Below are positions 8,218-17,902 of a stretch of DNA of 64,000 nt, one piece after another (position 1 is the first letter of the stretch; each line of letters opens with the position of its first letter). Both the position numbers and the translations under genes were made by a program. This DNA comes from Chitinophagales bacterium (GTDB taxonomy: Bacteria > Bacteroidota > Bacteroidia > Chitinophagales > Chitinophagaceae). The stretch covers positions 8,957 to 72,956 of the forward strand of contig JACJXR010000011.1 in assembly GCA_020636505.1 (NCBI GenBank), written 5' to 3'. Below the pieces are notes generated by a model. That model ran no database searches and was not told the origin of the DNA. It was given only the letters and a program-made list of their open reading frames with translations.

Positions 8218-9624
8218 ATGAAAATATCATTCCACGGTGCGGCACGTACGGTTACAGGTTCCAAACATTTATTGCATATCAACGATCCTGAGAAGAAGAT
8301 ATTGCTGGACTGCGGCATGTTTCAAGGTATGGGTAAGGAAACGTTGGAATTGAACTCTGAGTTCGGTTTCGACCCTGCGGAGATAGACCATGTCATCATT
8401 TCGCATGCACACATAGACCATATCGGTCTACTGCCCAAGTTGGTGAAAGAAGGATATGAAGGAAACATATACTGCACATTCGCATCCAGGGAGTTGATAG
8501 AGATGTTGCTTATTGATTCCGCTTTCATACAAGAAGCAGATATCAAGCACATCAACAAGATAAGAGATAGACAAGGAAGAGAGCATGTGCAGCCTTTGTA
8601 TGAGCAAGAGGATGTAGTGGAAGTGTTTACGAGATTGGTAACGGTGCAGTACAACGAAACCTATATTGTAGACGATGGTATAGAACTGTTGTATACGGAC
8701 TGTGGTCACATATTGGGTAGTGCTGCCGTAAATCTCAAAATAAAAGAAGGTGATAAGGAATATAGATTGACCTTTAGTGGTGATATAGGTAGGTACAGAG
8801 ATGTGTTGCTTCGTTCTCCCGATAAATTTCCTCAGGCAGATTACATAATTATGGAGTCTACATATGGAGATAAACTGCACGACCTGATATCACCTGCAGC
8901 AGACGATTTGTTGCATTATGTGGAGGAAACTTGTATCCAAAAGAAAGGCAAGCTGATAATACCCGCATTCAGTTTGGGACGTACGCAAGAGTTGTTGTAT
9001 ATGCTGAATATGTTGGAATTGGAACGAAGACTGCCAAAAGTGAAGTACTATGTCGACAGTCCCTTGTCCATCAAGGTGACAAAAGCCATCAAGCAGCACC
9101 CCGAATGTTTCAACGATAGAGTAAAAGACTTGTTGAAGAAAGACGACGATGTGTTTTTGTTCAAAGGCCTGGAGTTTATCAAAGATGTGCAGGACTCCAA
9201 AAATCTCAACTATTCAGACGAGCCTTGTGTGATCATCTCAGCATCAGGTATGGCAGAAGCAGGTAGGGTAAAGCACCACATCGCCAATAATATCGGTGAT
9301 GAAAAGAACACCATATTAATGGTAGGATATTGCGAACCAAATTCACTTGGTGGCAGATTGAAACGCGCTCCAAAGGATGTAACCATCTTCGGTATACAGC
9401 ATAGCGTAAAGGCGGATATAGGCGTGATAGACTCCATGAGTGCTCATGCAGATTACGAAGACCTTAGCCAATGGTTGGCATGCCAAGACCCGAAGCAAGT
9501 CAAAAAGCTATTCTTGGTGCATGGCGAATACGAAGTGCAAGTGAAGTTCAGAAACCGACTTTTGAGAAAAGGGTTCCATGATGTAGAAATACCCGCGTTG
9601 CATCAGGAAATAGGCTTAGGGTAA
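8218..9624 (+). CDS. Metallo-beta-lactamase / beta-CASP RNase-like protein
   Basis: A 468-residue protein starting MKISFHGAARTVTGSKH. The metallo-beta-lactamase zinc motif SHAHIDHIG (HxHxDH) is at about residue 62, a further metal ligand is in TDCGHILGSA, and FSGDIGRY and MESTYGD follow. The middle is a beta-CASP domain with PAFSLGRTQE, and SAHADYEDL near the C-terminus is the RMMBL signature. Families with all of these are nucleases related to CPSF-73/RNase J, acting on RNA; Bacteroidota members of this length are usually only called MBL fold metallo-hydrolases. All zinc ligands appear present. It ends immediately before the convergent kup gene. Confidence 0.9.
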   Translation: MKISFHGAARTVTGSKHLLHINDPEKKILLDCGMFQGMGKETLELNSEFGFDPAEIDHVIISHAHIDHIGLLPKLVKEGYEGNIYCTFASRELIEMLLIDSAFIQEADIKHINKIRDRQGREHVQPLYEQEDVVEVFTRLVTVQYNETYIVDDGIELLYTDCGHILGSAAVNLKIKEGDKEYRLTFSGDIGRYRDVLLRSPDKFPQADYIIMESTYGDKLHDLISPAADDLLHYVEETCIQKKGKLIIPAFSLGRTQELLYMLNMLELERRLPKVKYYVDSPLSIKVTKAIKQHPECFNDRVKDLLKKDDDVFLFKGLEFIKDVQDSKNLNYSDEPCVIISASGMAEAGRVKHHIANNIGDEKNTILMVGYCEPNSLGGRLKRAPKDVTIFGIQHSVKADIGVIDSMSAHADYEDLSQWLACQDPKQVKKLFLVHGEYEVQVKFRNRLLRKGFHDVEIPALHQEIGLG

Positions 9625-11601
9625 TTAATGATATAGAATATCCTCGTCCTGAAGTCTTTTCAGTTTGATGTCTGCAACTTCGGATACAACTATTGGGTAT
9701 TTTTCTACCGTTACATCCGATGGGTCCAAGCCGAAGCTACGCTCTTCGGATAAGCTGTATTTTTTCAGTATGAAGTAGGCTCGCATTACCAATCGTTCCC
9801 ACAGAGGAAGGTCATTGTCGTGCGATAAGAATTTTTCAATCACAATGAACCTGAAGTCACCCATGATATTATTCTTGTTCAGCGACTCATATCTGCTGAG
9901 TACGTTCACCTCTTTGTTATTTACCATCTCCTGCACCACCTTGCGGAACATGTATTGTATACGATGGTCCACACGGAATCCTAACCTGAACTCCACACGA
10001 ATTATCTCATTCGGCACAATGGTCTGCACCACATATTCGGTGGTGTATGGGTCGTCCAATACATCCACGTGCACAAACCAATAAATGTCCGCACGCTTGG
10101 GTTTGCGTTGCATGATTGAGTAGATGACCTTGTGTTCTATCTCTTTAGGGTTGTCTGCACGAGTAAGATATACAAGGTGTGTGGAATGCTTTTGTATGCC
10201 CTTGTCGTGGCTCAACTCTTGCAATACAGGAACATATTCTTCAAGACGAACAAACTCCAAATAGCGGTTCTTGATCTTTCTTGCCTTAAACCATGCAAAC
10301 ATTGCAAAGAACAAGATACCCGATACGAGTATGGCGAAATAACCACCGTTAGGGAATTTCTCTAAGTTGGCTATCAAGAACGAACCTTCGATAGTAAGGA
10401 ATACTGCAAGGTATGTTGCTATCCATATCATCGGTACCCGCTTGATGAACAGATAGTACGAGAACAGGATGGAGGTCATGGTCATACAAATGGCAATGGC
10501 CAATCCGTATGCCGCTTCCATTTTCGATGACTTCTGAAAGAACAATACGATTGTGATACAACCCACAAACAGCAATAAGTTTATGGCGGGTATGAAGCAT
10601 TGTCCACGCTCAACAGATGGGTAGTTGATTTTGATCTTAGGCCACAGGTTCAGCTTCACTGCTTCGCTTATCAGTGTGAAGGAGCCCGATATCATGGCTT
10701 GACTGGCAATGATGGCAGCCATGGTGGCTATAATTATGCCGACTATCACAAATGAGTCAGGCATCAAGTCGAAGAAAGGGTTGGCTTTAGCCGACGACCA
10801 TGTTATGCCCGAATGATTTTTAAGCAACCATGCTCCTTGCCCCAAGTAGTTCACTATAAGACATGTCTTCACGAATATCCATGACAGGCGTATGTTGCCC
10901 TTACCGCAGTGCCCTAAGTCGGAATACAGAGCTTCTGCACCCGTGGTACAGAGGAACACTGCTCCCAGTATCCAGAAACCTTTGGGGTATACTGTGAGCA
11001 ACTGAATGGCATAGTATGGGTTGAAGGCTTTGAGTACCTCAATATGCTGTGTGATATTGCTGAATCCCAACACACCCAACATCACGAACCATATCAGCAT
11101 TACAGGGCCAAACATTTTACCTATGTAAGCTGTGCCGAACTGTTGAAAGAAGAACAGTCCGGACAGAATGACTATTACAATTGTAACAATGGTTTGGTCT
11201 GTAACAACTCCTATACCCGGTATGGCTTGCAACCCTTCCACCGCCGATGTAACGGATATGGGTGGTGTTATCATCCCGTCCGCAAGCAAAGTGGCACCTC
11301 CGATCATCGCTGGGTATACCGCCCACTTACCATGCCTACGCACTTGTGCAAAGAGGGCGAATGTACCACCTTCACCTTTGTTGTCAGCCTTAAGAGTCAG
11401 GAATACATATTTGACAGTGGTTTGTAACGTAAGCGTCCATATGACGCAGGACAGACCACCTAGTATCAGGGCATCGCTTATAACCTTGCCATTGCAAATG
11501 GAGTTTAGTACGTATAGCGGAGAAGTACCAATATCTCCGTAGATAATGCCTAAGGCTACCAATAATCCTGCCGCGGATGCTTTATGCAGATTTTTTCCCA
11601 A
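9625..11601 (-). CDS. kup: Low-affinity potassium transporter Kup
   Basis: A 658-residue protein. The N-terminal family signature LGIIYGDIGTSPLYVL is intact, followed by about twelve transmembrane helices (roughly residues 12-445) and a hydrophilic cytoplasmic C-terminal domain. KUP/HAK/KT proteins import K+ with protons. The start is a TTG at 11601 (MGKNLHKASAAG); I see no better ATG before the conserved signature. Stop codons of this gene and of the MBL gene directly abut, with no terminator hairpin between them. Confidence 0.95.
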   Translation of the reverse strand: MGKNLHKASAAGLLVALGIIYGDIGTSPLYVLNSICNGKVISDALILGGLSCVIWTLTLQTTVKYVFLTLKADNKGEGGTFALFAQVRRHGKWAVYPAMIGGATLLADGMITPPISVTSAVEGLQAIPGIGVVTDQTIVTIVIVILSGLFFFQQFGTAYIGKMFGPVMLIWFVMLGVLGFSNITQHIEVLKAFNPYYAIQLLTVYPKGFWILGAVFLCTTGAEALYSDLGHCGKGNIRLSWIFVKTCLIVNYLGQGAWLLKNHSGITWSSAKANPFFDLMPDSFVIVGIIIATMAAIIASQAMISGSFTLISEAVKLNLWPKIKINYPSVERGQCFIPAINLLLFVGCITIVLFFQKSSKMEAAYGLAIAICMTMTSILFSYYLFIKRVPMIWIATYLAVFLTIEGSFLIANLEKFPNGGYFAILVSGILFFAMFAWFKARKIKNRYLEFVRLEEYVPVLQELSHDKGIQKHSTHLVYLTRADNPKEIEHKVIYSIMQRKPKRADIYWFVHVDVLDDPYTTEYVVQTIVPNEIIRVEFRLGFRVDHRIQYMFRKVVQEMVNNKEVNVLSRYESLNKNNIMGDFRFIVIEKFLSHDNDLPLWERLVMRAYFILKKYSLSEERSFGLDPSDVTVEKYPIVVSEVADIKLKRLQDEDILYH

Positions 11602-11666
11602 AGCCGATACCTGATATTACAACAGACAAAGGTAGCAGATAAAACAATGTAAACTAAAGAATAATG

Positions 11667-11674
11667 TAACTTTG
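11667..11674 (+). promoter_or_regulatory. Promoter -7 box for dusB
   Basis: TAACTTTG matches the Bacteroidota -7 consensus TAnnTTTG. It ends only nine bases before the dusB ATG, so the transcript would have almost no leader. No convincing -33 TTTG is seen. Confidence 0.6.
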
Positions 11675-11682
11675 CGACGCAA

Positions 11683-12678
11683 ATGGTGAAGATAGGTAAC
11701 ATAGAGCTGGGTGATTTCCCCCTGTTGTTGGCACCGATGGAAGACGTGAGCGACCCGCCTTTCAGAGCAGTCTGCAAGGAGCAGGGGGCCGACTTGATGT
11801 ACACGGAGTTCATTTCATCCGAAGGACTGATAAGAGATGCCATCAAGAGTAGGCAAAAGCTGGAGATATTTGAGCAAGAGCGTCCGATAGGTATACAGAT
11901 ATTCGGTGGTGATGAGGAAGCCATGGCTTTGGCTGCAGGTATTGTGGATACCACTCAGCCTGACCTTGTGGACATCAATTTCGGATGCCCCGTTAAAAAG
12001 GTGGTATGCAAGGGTGCAGGTGCGGCAGTGCTGAAAGATATAGACCTGATGGTAAGACTGACAAAGGCTGTTGTCAATGCCACAAGCCTACCTGTTACGG
12101 TCAAGACACGTTTGGGTTGGGACGAGGACTCGAAAAACATCGAAGAGGTTGCGGAGCGTTTGCAAGATATAGGCGTTCAAGCACTGTCCATACATGGAAG
12201 AACAAGGGTGCAGATGTACAAGGGCGAAGCAGATTGGACACTGATAGCCAAAGTAAAAGACAATCAACGCATCAACATACCCATATTCGGTAACGGGGAC
12301 ATTGACAGTCCTCAGAAAGCACTGGAATATAAGAACCGGTACGGAGTGGATGGTGTGATGATAGGAAGGGCCTCCATAGGTTACCCTTGGATATTCAGAG
12401 AGATAAAACACTTCCTCAATACAGGAGACATCATTGCTCCTCCCACACTTGAAGAGCGATTGGATGCATGCCGCAAGCACTTTGTCGGTTCCATACAATG
12501 GAAAGGAGAGCGTTTGGGTGTACTGGAAATGCGTAGGCATTATGCCAACTACTTGAAAGGTTTGCCTAATATCAAGGAGTTCAGAATGAAGTTGGTGACT
12601 GCAGAAACAGGTGCCGAGGTGGAAGATATTCTTGCCGATATTAAGACCTATTACCAAGGTGTTGAAGAAGTGCTTTAG
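11683..12678 (+). CDS. dusB: tRNA-dihydrouridine synthase DusB
   Basis: A 331-residue FMN-dependent TIM-barrel enzyme that reduces specific uridines of tRNA to dihydrouridine. LLAPMEDVSDPPFR is the FMN-binding start, NFGCPVKKVVCKGAGAA holds the catalytic cysteine (NxGCP), and HGRTRVQMYKGEADW and GNGDIDSP are conserved phosphate or tRNA contacts. The length is normal for DusB. It is divergent from kup; its -7 box lies directly in front of the ATG. Confidence 0.95.
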   Translation: MVKIGNIELGDFPLLLAPMEDVSDPPFRAVCKEQGADLMYTEFISSEGLIRDAIKSRQKLEIFEQERPIGIQIFGGDEEAMALAAGIVDTTQPDLVDINFGCPVKKVVCKGAGAAVLKDIDLMVRLTKAVVNATSLPVTVKTRLGWDEDSKNIEEVAERLQDIGVQALSIHGRTRVQMYKGEADWTLIAKVKDNQRINIPIFGNGDIDSPQKALEYKNRYGVDGVMIGRASIGYPWIFREIKHFLNTGDIIAPPTLEERLDACRKHFVGSIQWKGERLGVLEMRRHYANYLKGLPNIKEFRMKLVTAETGAEVEDILADIKTYYQGVEEVL

Positions 12679-12806
12679 CACCAATTGTCATAGCAGAGTT
12701 CGCTGATTTTCACTTTATTGTCAGATTTGTCATCATTGCTTGCATGTGGTGGGTTTTCATATACATTTGCTTTCAAGAAACTAAAAGTAAACTCAAAATA
12801 AATTGT

Positions 12807-14483
12807 ATGAAATCCTTTTTACCCTTATTGTTGCTAACCTGCTCAATAATTTCATTCGGTACAAAAGCACAGCCACTATCTACGATCGAGTCTATAGACA
12901 TCAATAATATTGCAGCAGCTATTCTTGTTCACGGCGACATGATGTATGATCCAAGTAACTACAATCCTCGTTGTGAGTTTCCCAGAGGAACAGGCATACA
13001 TGCCGGTGGTCCTTCGGCTCTTTGGATGGGTGGTATGGATGGAAGTAATTTCTTGCATGTATCCGCACAAACATACAGGCAGTCAGGCAGTGATTATTGG
13101 CCCGGACCTCTGGACAACACAGGAGCTTTGAGCATTACAGAATCTCAAAAGTGGGCACGTGTTTGGAAGGTGAACTTCTTTGATATAAATAACCATATTG
13201 CCAACGGTACCCATACTACGGGTAATACACCGAAAGATATATTGGAATGGCCTGCCAAAGGGAATACCTATGCAAAGGGTAGCGGTAATGCATCACTGAC
13301 AATTACAAACGATATGGCTCCTTTTGTGGATCTGAACAGTAATGGTGTGTACGAACCTCTATCGGGTGAGTATCCTGATATGAAAGGCGACCAAATGCTT
13401 TGGTGGGTGTTCAGCGATAATGGACCCACACACGACAATCATAGTTCTTCCACCGCAAGTACACCGTTGAAGGTAGAGGTACACGCAATGGCGTATGGTT
13501 ATAAACGTAATACTGCAATAGACAACGTCATCTATTTTGAATACGATATAATTAACAAGTCGGGTGTAGATTATAACAACTACAGAGCCGCCATATATGC
13601 CGACATTGATCTTGGGTATACAAATGATGATTATGTTGGTTTTGATTCGGCAAGGAGATTGGGTTATATGTATAACGGTACGACAGTTGACGGTACAGGT
13701 TCGGGAACCAACGAGTATGGTGCGATGCCCCCAATATCCGGTTATGCAGTACTGAATATGCCTGGAGACAATGGTAGCAATTATGCACCTATGGGTAGCT
13801 TCATGAGTATCAATAATGATGGAACAGTTATGGGTAACCCTACTCACGACTTGGAGTATAACTACTACATGCGTTCAGCATTCAGAGATGGACAACACTT
13901 GAAAAATGATTTCACCGGTTGGCAGAAAAACTCGACAGGTAGAGGAACCGGACCATTAGCCAATTATATGTATACAGGAAATCCGTCGGATACAAATACA
14001 TGGGCTGAGTGCATATGTAACAATCCTGTAGGAGACAGAAGGTTTGTTATGTCCACCAGCGATCATCTGTTTAAAGCAGGTACGACCGTAAATTTTGATT
14101 TTGCTTTTGTTGTTACCAATGTCGGCTCAAATCATGCGTGCCCCAATGCTGATATTACAGACGTATTAACCGTGGCTGATACAGCTTGGAAAAACTATAA
14201 TACACCTCCTAAAACATTCGTGTCTGTAAACGATGTACAGGCGCGTACTGGATTTAAATTATATCCAAACCCCGTAAGTAATACATTGAATGTGTCTTTC
14301 CCTGACGGGGCTTTGCCTGAACGTTTATCTGTTACAGATATTACAGGAAGAAATGTGACTGTGTCTTACGCCAATGTGGGACAAGAGTTGACGATAGATG
14401 TGCAACATCTTTCAAAAGGTACATACATCCTGAACGTGGAACGCAAAGGAGTGAAAAACGGACAAGTGTTCGTGAAGGAGTAG
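12807..14483 (+). CDS. Secreted protein with T9SS type A sorting domain
   Basis: Starting at ATG 12807 the protein has 558 residues; an upstream in-frame ATG at 12744 would put 21 atypical residues before the signal peptide (MKSFLPLLLLTCSIISFGTKAQ). The body is rich in Gly, Asn and aromatic residues and carries acidic loops such as DLNSNGVYEP, suggesting calcium-binding beta structure. The last 80 residues form a T9SS type A sorting domain: FKLYPNPVSN, then VTDITGRNV and LSKGTYILNVERKG. It is therefore exported through the type IX system and probably anchored or released at the surface. I do not recognise the body domain. Confidence 0.88.
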   Translation: MKSFLPLLLLTCSIISFGTKAQPLSTIESIDINNIAAAILVHGDMMYDPSNYNPRCEFPRGTGIHAGGPSALWMGGMDGSNFLHVSAQTYRQSGSDYWPGPLDNTGALSITESQKWARVWKVNFFDINNHIANGTHTTGNTPKDILEWPAKGNTYAKGSGNASLTITNDMAPFVDLNSNGVYEPLSGEYPDMKGDQMLWWVFSDNGPTHDNHSSSTASTPLKVEVHAMAYGYKRNTAIDNVIYFEYDIINKSGVDYNNYRAAIYADIDLGYTNDDYVGFDSARRLGYMYNGTTVDGTGSGTNEYGAMPPISGYAVLNMPGDNGSNYAPMGSFMSINNDGTVMGNPTHDLEYNYYMRSAFRDGQHLKNDFTGWQKNSTGRGTGPLANYMYTGNPSDTNTWAECICNNPVGDRRFVMSTSDHLFKAGTTVNFDFAFVVTNVGSNHACPNADITDVLTVADTAWKNYNTPPKTFVSVNDVQARTGFKLYPNPVSNTLNVSFPDGALPERLSVTDITGRNVTVSYANVGQELTIDVQHLSKGTYILNVERKGVKNGQVFVKE

Positions 14484-14484
14484 G

Positions 14485-15561
14485 CTACCTTATCTGTCTG
14501 ATGAACAGATACAGTGCCAATAAACCATAAATGATATTTGGAATCCAAGTGGCAATAAGCGGGTCTAATCCCGCTTTTGTCGCATAGGTATTGGTCAGTT
14601 GCAATGCCATGATGTAGGTGGCACTGATGATGATACCCAATGCCAAGTGCAGTCCGCTACCACCACGTACGCGTCTGCTGGCTATACATGCTCCTATGAT
14701 GGTGAGTATGAGTGCCGCGAAAGGTTGTGCGGTACGTCTGTATTTCTCAACATAAAAGAAGCTGAGTGTTTCCCTGCCTCTCAGTTTTTCACGGGCAATA
14801 TATTCGTTGAGTTCGGGAGTTGTAAGCGCATCTTTAATGGCTTCATCCTCATCAAGGTCGTATGGTGTGAATGGATATTCTTTTTCAAGTTCGGTGAAAG
14901 TTTCAAACTTTTCTGTGAGGCTATCGTTGGTACGTACCCTTACATTGAACAGTTTCCATGTTTTTGTAGTGGAGTCGTATGTTACTCTGTCTGCCATCAC
15001 CTTTTCTTTCATCTCTGTACCATCTATGGTTTCGGCAGTGAAACGAAACCCGTTGTTGGATACGTAGTCATAGTTTTGCATGTACACATACAAGTCTTTA
15101 CCGAGGCGTAGGTGTACGTTCTTGTCTGACGACTGTGGGCTGTAGTGTATGTATTTATCCTCGAATGCTATACGTTGTTTGTTGGCTGCAGGTACGATAT
15201 AGTGGTTGGCCACGAGAGAGACCAAAGAAAGAAACACACCACCTATGATATATGGCCTCATCATACGTTGGAATGATGTGCCCGATGCCAGTATGGCTAT
15301 GATCTCAGATTTATACGCCATCTTGGAGGTAAAGAAGATGGTGGCTATGAATATGAACAGTGGGAAGAGCAGTGCCGTGATGTGTGGGATGAAGTTCTTG
15401 AAGTAATTCAATATCTCCCATGTAGGCACTTGACGCTTAACGAAGTCCTCCACCTTTTCTGAATAGTCTATCACACAGGCTATGACAGCAAGTATCATGA
15501 TGGCATAAAAGAATGTGCCAAGAAACTTTTTCAGTATGTACCAATCCAGTTTTTTAATCAT
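14485..15561 (-). CDS. LptF/LptG family lipopolysaccharide export permease
   Basis: A 358-residue YjgP/YjgQ-type protein. It has transmembrane helices near the N-terminus (KFLGTFFYAIMILAVIACVIDY and the next two), a large periplasmic beta-jellyroll region (about 120-270) and three C-terminal helices ending LFIRQIR. These permeases form the inner-membrane half of the Lpt bridge that moves LPS to the cell surface. Only one is present here, so it cannot be assigned to F or G. It starts four bases after tgt stops; the tgt and LptF/G neighbourhood is frequent in Bacteroidota. Confidence 0.92.
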   Translation of the reverse strand: MIKKLDWYILKKFLGTFFYAIMILAVIACVIDYSEKVEDFVKRQVPTWEILNYFKNFIPHITALLFPLFIFIATIFFTSKMAYKSEIIAILASGTSFQRMMRPYIIGGVFLSLVSLVANHYIVPAANKQRIAFEDKYIHYSPQSSDKNVHLRLGKDLYVYMQNYDYVSNNGFRFTAETIDGTEMKEKVMADRVTYDSTTKTWKLFNVRVRTNDSLTEKFETFTELEKEYPFTPYDLDEDEAIKDALTTPELNEYIAREKLRGRETLSFFYVEKYRRTAQPFAALILTIIGACIASRRVRGGSGLHLALGIIISATYIMALQLTNTYATKAGLDPLIATWIPNIIYGLLALYLFIRQIR

Positions 15562-15565
15562 CGCC

Positions 15566-16696
15566 TCAGAGCCTTTGCTTTAGTACGGGTATTGTTTCGT
15601 TCTTCCAAGTATTGTAATCGCCCTGCAAAATATGGTGGCGCGCCTGCTTAACCAAATGCAGGTAGAACGCCAGATTGTGTATACTCGCAATTTGCATGCC
15701 CAATATTTCGTTGGCGGCAAACAAATGTCTTACGTATGCTTTGGTGTAGAAGTTGCTGGTATGGCAGTCTATACCGTCGTCTATCACACTGAAATCAGTC
15801 TCCCACTTTTTGTTCTTGATGTTGATGACACCCTTGCTTGTGAACAACATACCGTTCCTTCCGTTACGGGTGGGCATCACACAGTCGAACATGTCTATAC
15901 CCAGAGCTATGTTCTCCAATATATTCCAAGGGGTACCCACACCCATCAGGTAGCGTGGTTTGTCTTCGGGTAAATATTCGCAGCAATGTGCACACATTTC
16001 GTACATCATCTCTTCGGGTTCACCTACGGACAGTCCGCCTATGGCATTACCGTCACAGCCCATGGATGCAATGAACTCTGTGGATGCTTTACGCAAGTCT
16101 TTGTATGTACTTCCCTGTACGATGGGGAACAACGATTGCTCGTAACCGTATTTGGGTTCAGTTTCACCCATATGCTGTACGCACCTTGTGAGCCAACGAT
16201 GTGTCAACTCCATGGAGGTACGTGCATAAGTATAGTCGGACGGGTAGGGAGGACATTCGTCGAAGGCCATGATGATGTCCGCACCGATGCTCCTTTGTAT
16301 ATCTATCACATTCTCGGGAGTGAACAGGTGGCGAGATCCGTCTATATGCGATTGAAAGAGTGCACCTTCTTCTGTCAACTTTCTGTTGTTGGACAAAGAA
16401 AACACCTGATATCCGCCACTGTCTGTAAGAATGGGTTTATCCCAGCCGTTAAATTTGTGTAAACCACCAGCCTGTTCCAACACGTCTATACCGGGACGTA
16501 GGTACAAATGGTAGGTGTTGCCGAGTATTATTTCAGCCTTTATCTCCTCTTTGAGTTGCTGTTGTGTAACGGCCTTGACACTGCCCACAGTACCCACAGG
16601 CATGAATATCGGCGTTTCTATTTCGCCGTGGCCTGTTTTGATGACACCCGCTCTAGCCGATGAGGCACTGTCTGTCGCCGTGAGATTGAATTCCAT
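15566..16696 (-). CDS. tgt: Queuine tRNA-ribosyltransferase Tgt
   Basis: A 376-residue TIM-barrel enzyme that exchanges guanine-34 of tRNA(Asp/Asn/His/Tyr) for preQ1 or queuine. I place the start at ATG 16696 (MEFNLTATDS) rather than the TTG four codons upstream. The catalytic aspartate regions are ILTDSGGYQVFSL and GIDMFDCVMPTRNGRNG, and GGLSVGEP is the base-binding loop. Where zinc-dependent members have a C-terminal CxCxxC, this protein reads DGIDCHTSNF; the expected cysteines are largely absent, as in the Bacteroidota subgroup. It is co-transcribed with the LPS permease. A queuosine precursor transporter lies at 39647-40423. Confidence 0.93.
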   Translation of the reverse strand: MEFNLTATDSASSARAGVIKTGHGEIETPIFMPVGTVGSVKAVTQQQLKEEIKAEIILGNTYHLYLRPGIDVLEQAGGLHKFNGWDKPILTDSGGYQVFSLSNNRKLTEEGALFQSHIDGSRHLFTPENVIDIQRSIGADIIMAFDECPPYPSDYTYARTSMELTHRWLTRCVQHMGETEPKYGYEQSLFPIVQGSTYKDLRKASTEFIASMGCDGNAIGGLSVGEPEEMMYEMCAHCCEYLPEDKPRYLMGVGTPWNILENIALGIDMFDCVMPTRNGRNGMLFTSKGVINIKNKKWETDFSVIDDGIDCHTSNFYTKAYVRHLFAANEILGMQIASIHNLAFYLHLVKQARHHILQGDYNTWKNETIPVLKQRL

Positions 16697-16774
16697 TATG
16701 CTGCTCAAAAATGAATATAAAAAATTGAATATGCTGTTAAAGTATATGTCCCACCAATTCAGTTACTTTACGGT

Positions 16775-17902
16775 ATGTTCGCCCAGGTTGTATTTTTCAT
16801 ATTGCTGATATCGTTAGTGGTACAAACGGGATATGTGCTGTATTTCTTCGGGCATGTATTCTCATTGCCGTTGCGTGCAGTCAAATACACACCTGAAAAA
16901 CCTGTTTCCATCATCGTTTGTGCGCACAACGAGGCCGACAATCTTCGTGATAACCTACCGCTGATACTCGCGCAAAGATATATCAACGACACGGGTAATG
17001 CCATATTTGAAGTGATAGTGGTGAATGATGCCTCGGATGATGATACCGCAGCCGTGTTGGCAAGCCTCCAACAGGAGTATGATATTTTGAAGGTGGTGAA
17101 CATATCTGCCGATGAAGAGCGTACCTATCCGGGTAAAAAGTTTGCATTGAGTAAGGGAGTGGAAGCAGCCGCCAACAATGTGTTGCTGATGACGGATGCC
17201 GACTGTACACCTGCAAGTAAGCATTGGTTGAAGAATATGGCGCATCCTTTTCATGAAGGGAAAGAACTGGTTGTGGGTTATGGTAAGTACAGATCGGAAC
17301 GCAAACTGTTGAACGCCTTCACCCGTTGGGAGACGGTGCACACATTCTTGCAATACACGTCCTATGCGTTAGCGGGCAATCCGTACATGGGTGTGGGTAG
17401 AAATATAGCCTGTACTCGTGACGCATTTCTTAGAGCACAGCAGACGCCAAGCTGGTCGTTACTGCCATCGGGAGACGACGACTTGCTCGTATCGGCAACA
17501 GCCAACAAAACCAATATAGGTGTTGTAGCCACCTCTGCATCGTTTACGCTTACAGATGCAAGAGACGATATGGACAAATGGGTGGCGCAGAAGAGAAGGC
17601 ATTTGTCTACGGGTAAATACTACAAGTCTGCAACGAAGCTGTTGTTGGGTACATACGGTACGGCACATATGGTGATATGGGTATCGTTCATCATATCATT
17701 GTTCACACGATATTGGGACATCGCCTTGGTGGCCATGAGCTTCCGTTGCTTGATATATTGGCTCATATGGTGGTACAGTGCCTGCATCCTGAATGAGAAA
17801 AAGTTGATACGTTTCTTCCCACTCTTCGATTTTGGGTGGATGATATATAACTTTGCGTTTTCGCCATACATTCTGTGGAAAAACAAACAGCAGTGGACAT
17901 AA
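16775..17902 (+). CDS. Membrane-anchored family 2 glycosyltransferase
   Basis: A 375-residue protein. An N-terminal transmembrane helix (FAQVVFFILLISLVVQTGYV) precedes a GT-A domain: VSIIVCAHNEADNL, VIVVNDASDDDT, LMTDADCTP (the DxD metal site), and a later GDDDLLVSATANK with QKRRHLSTGKYY corresponding to the (Q/R)xxRW acceptor region. Two or three C-terminal helices follow. This is the arrangement of processive or lipid-linked GT2 enzymes building surface glycans. The acceptor is unknown. Its last 28 bases overlap the start of rsmG, indicating coupled expression. Confidence 0.88.
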   Translation: MFAQVVFFILLISLVVQTGYVLYFFGHVFSLPLRAVKYTPEKPVSIIVCAHNEADNLRDNLPLILAQRYINDTGNAIFEVIVVNDASDDDTAAVLASLQQEYDILKVVNISADEERTYPGKKFALSKGVEAAANNVLLMTDADCTPASKHWLKNMAHPFHEGKELVVGYGKYRSERKLLNAFTRWETVHTFLQYTSYALAGNPYMGVGRNIACTRDAFLRAQQTPSWSLLPSGDDDLLVSATANKTNIGVVATSASFTLTDARDDMDKWVAQKRRHLSTGKYYKSATKLLLGTYGTAHMVIWVSFIISLFTRYWDIALVAMSFRCLIYWLIWWYSACILNEKKLIRFFPLFDFGWMIYNFAFSPYILWKNKQQWT

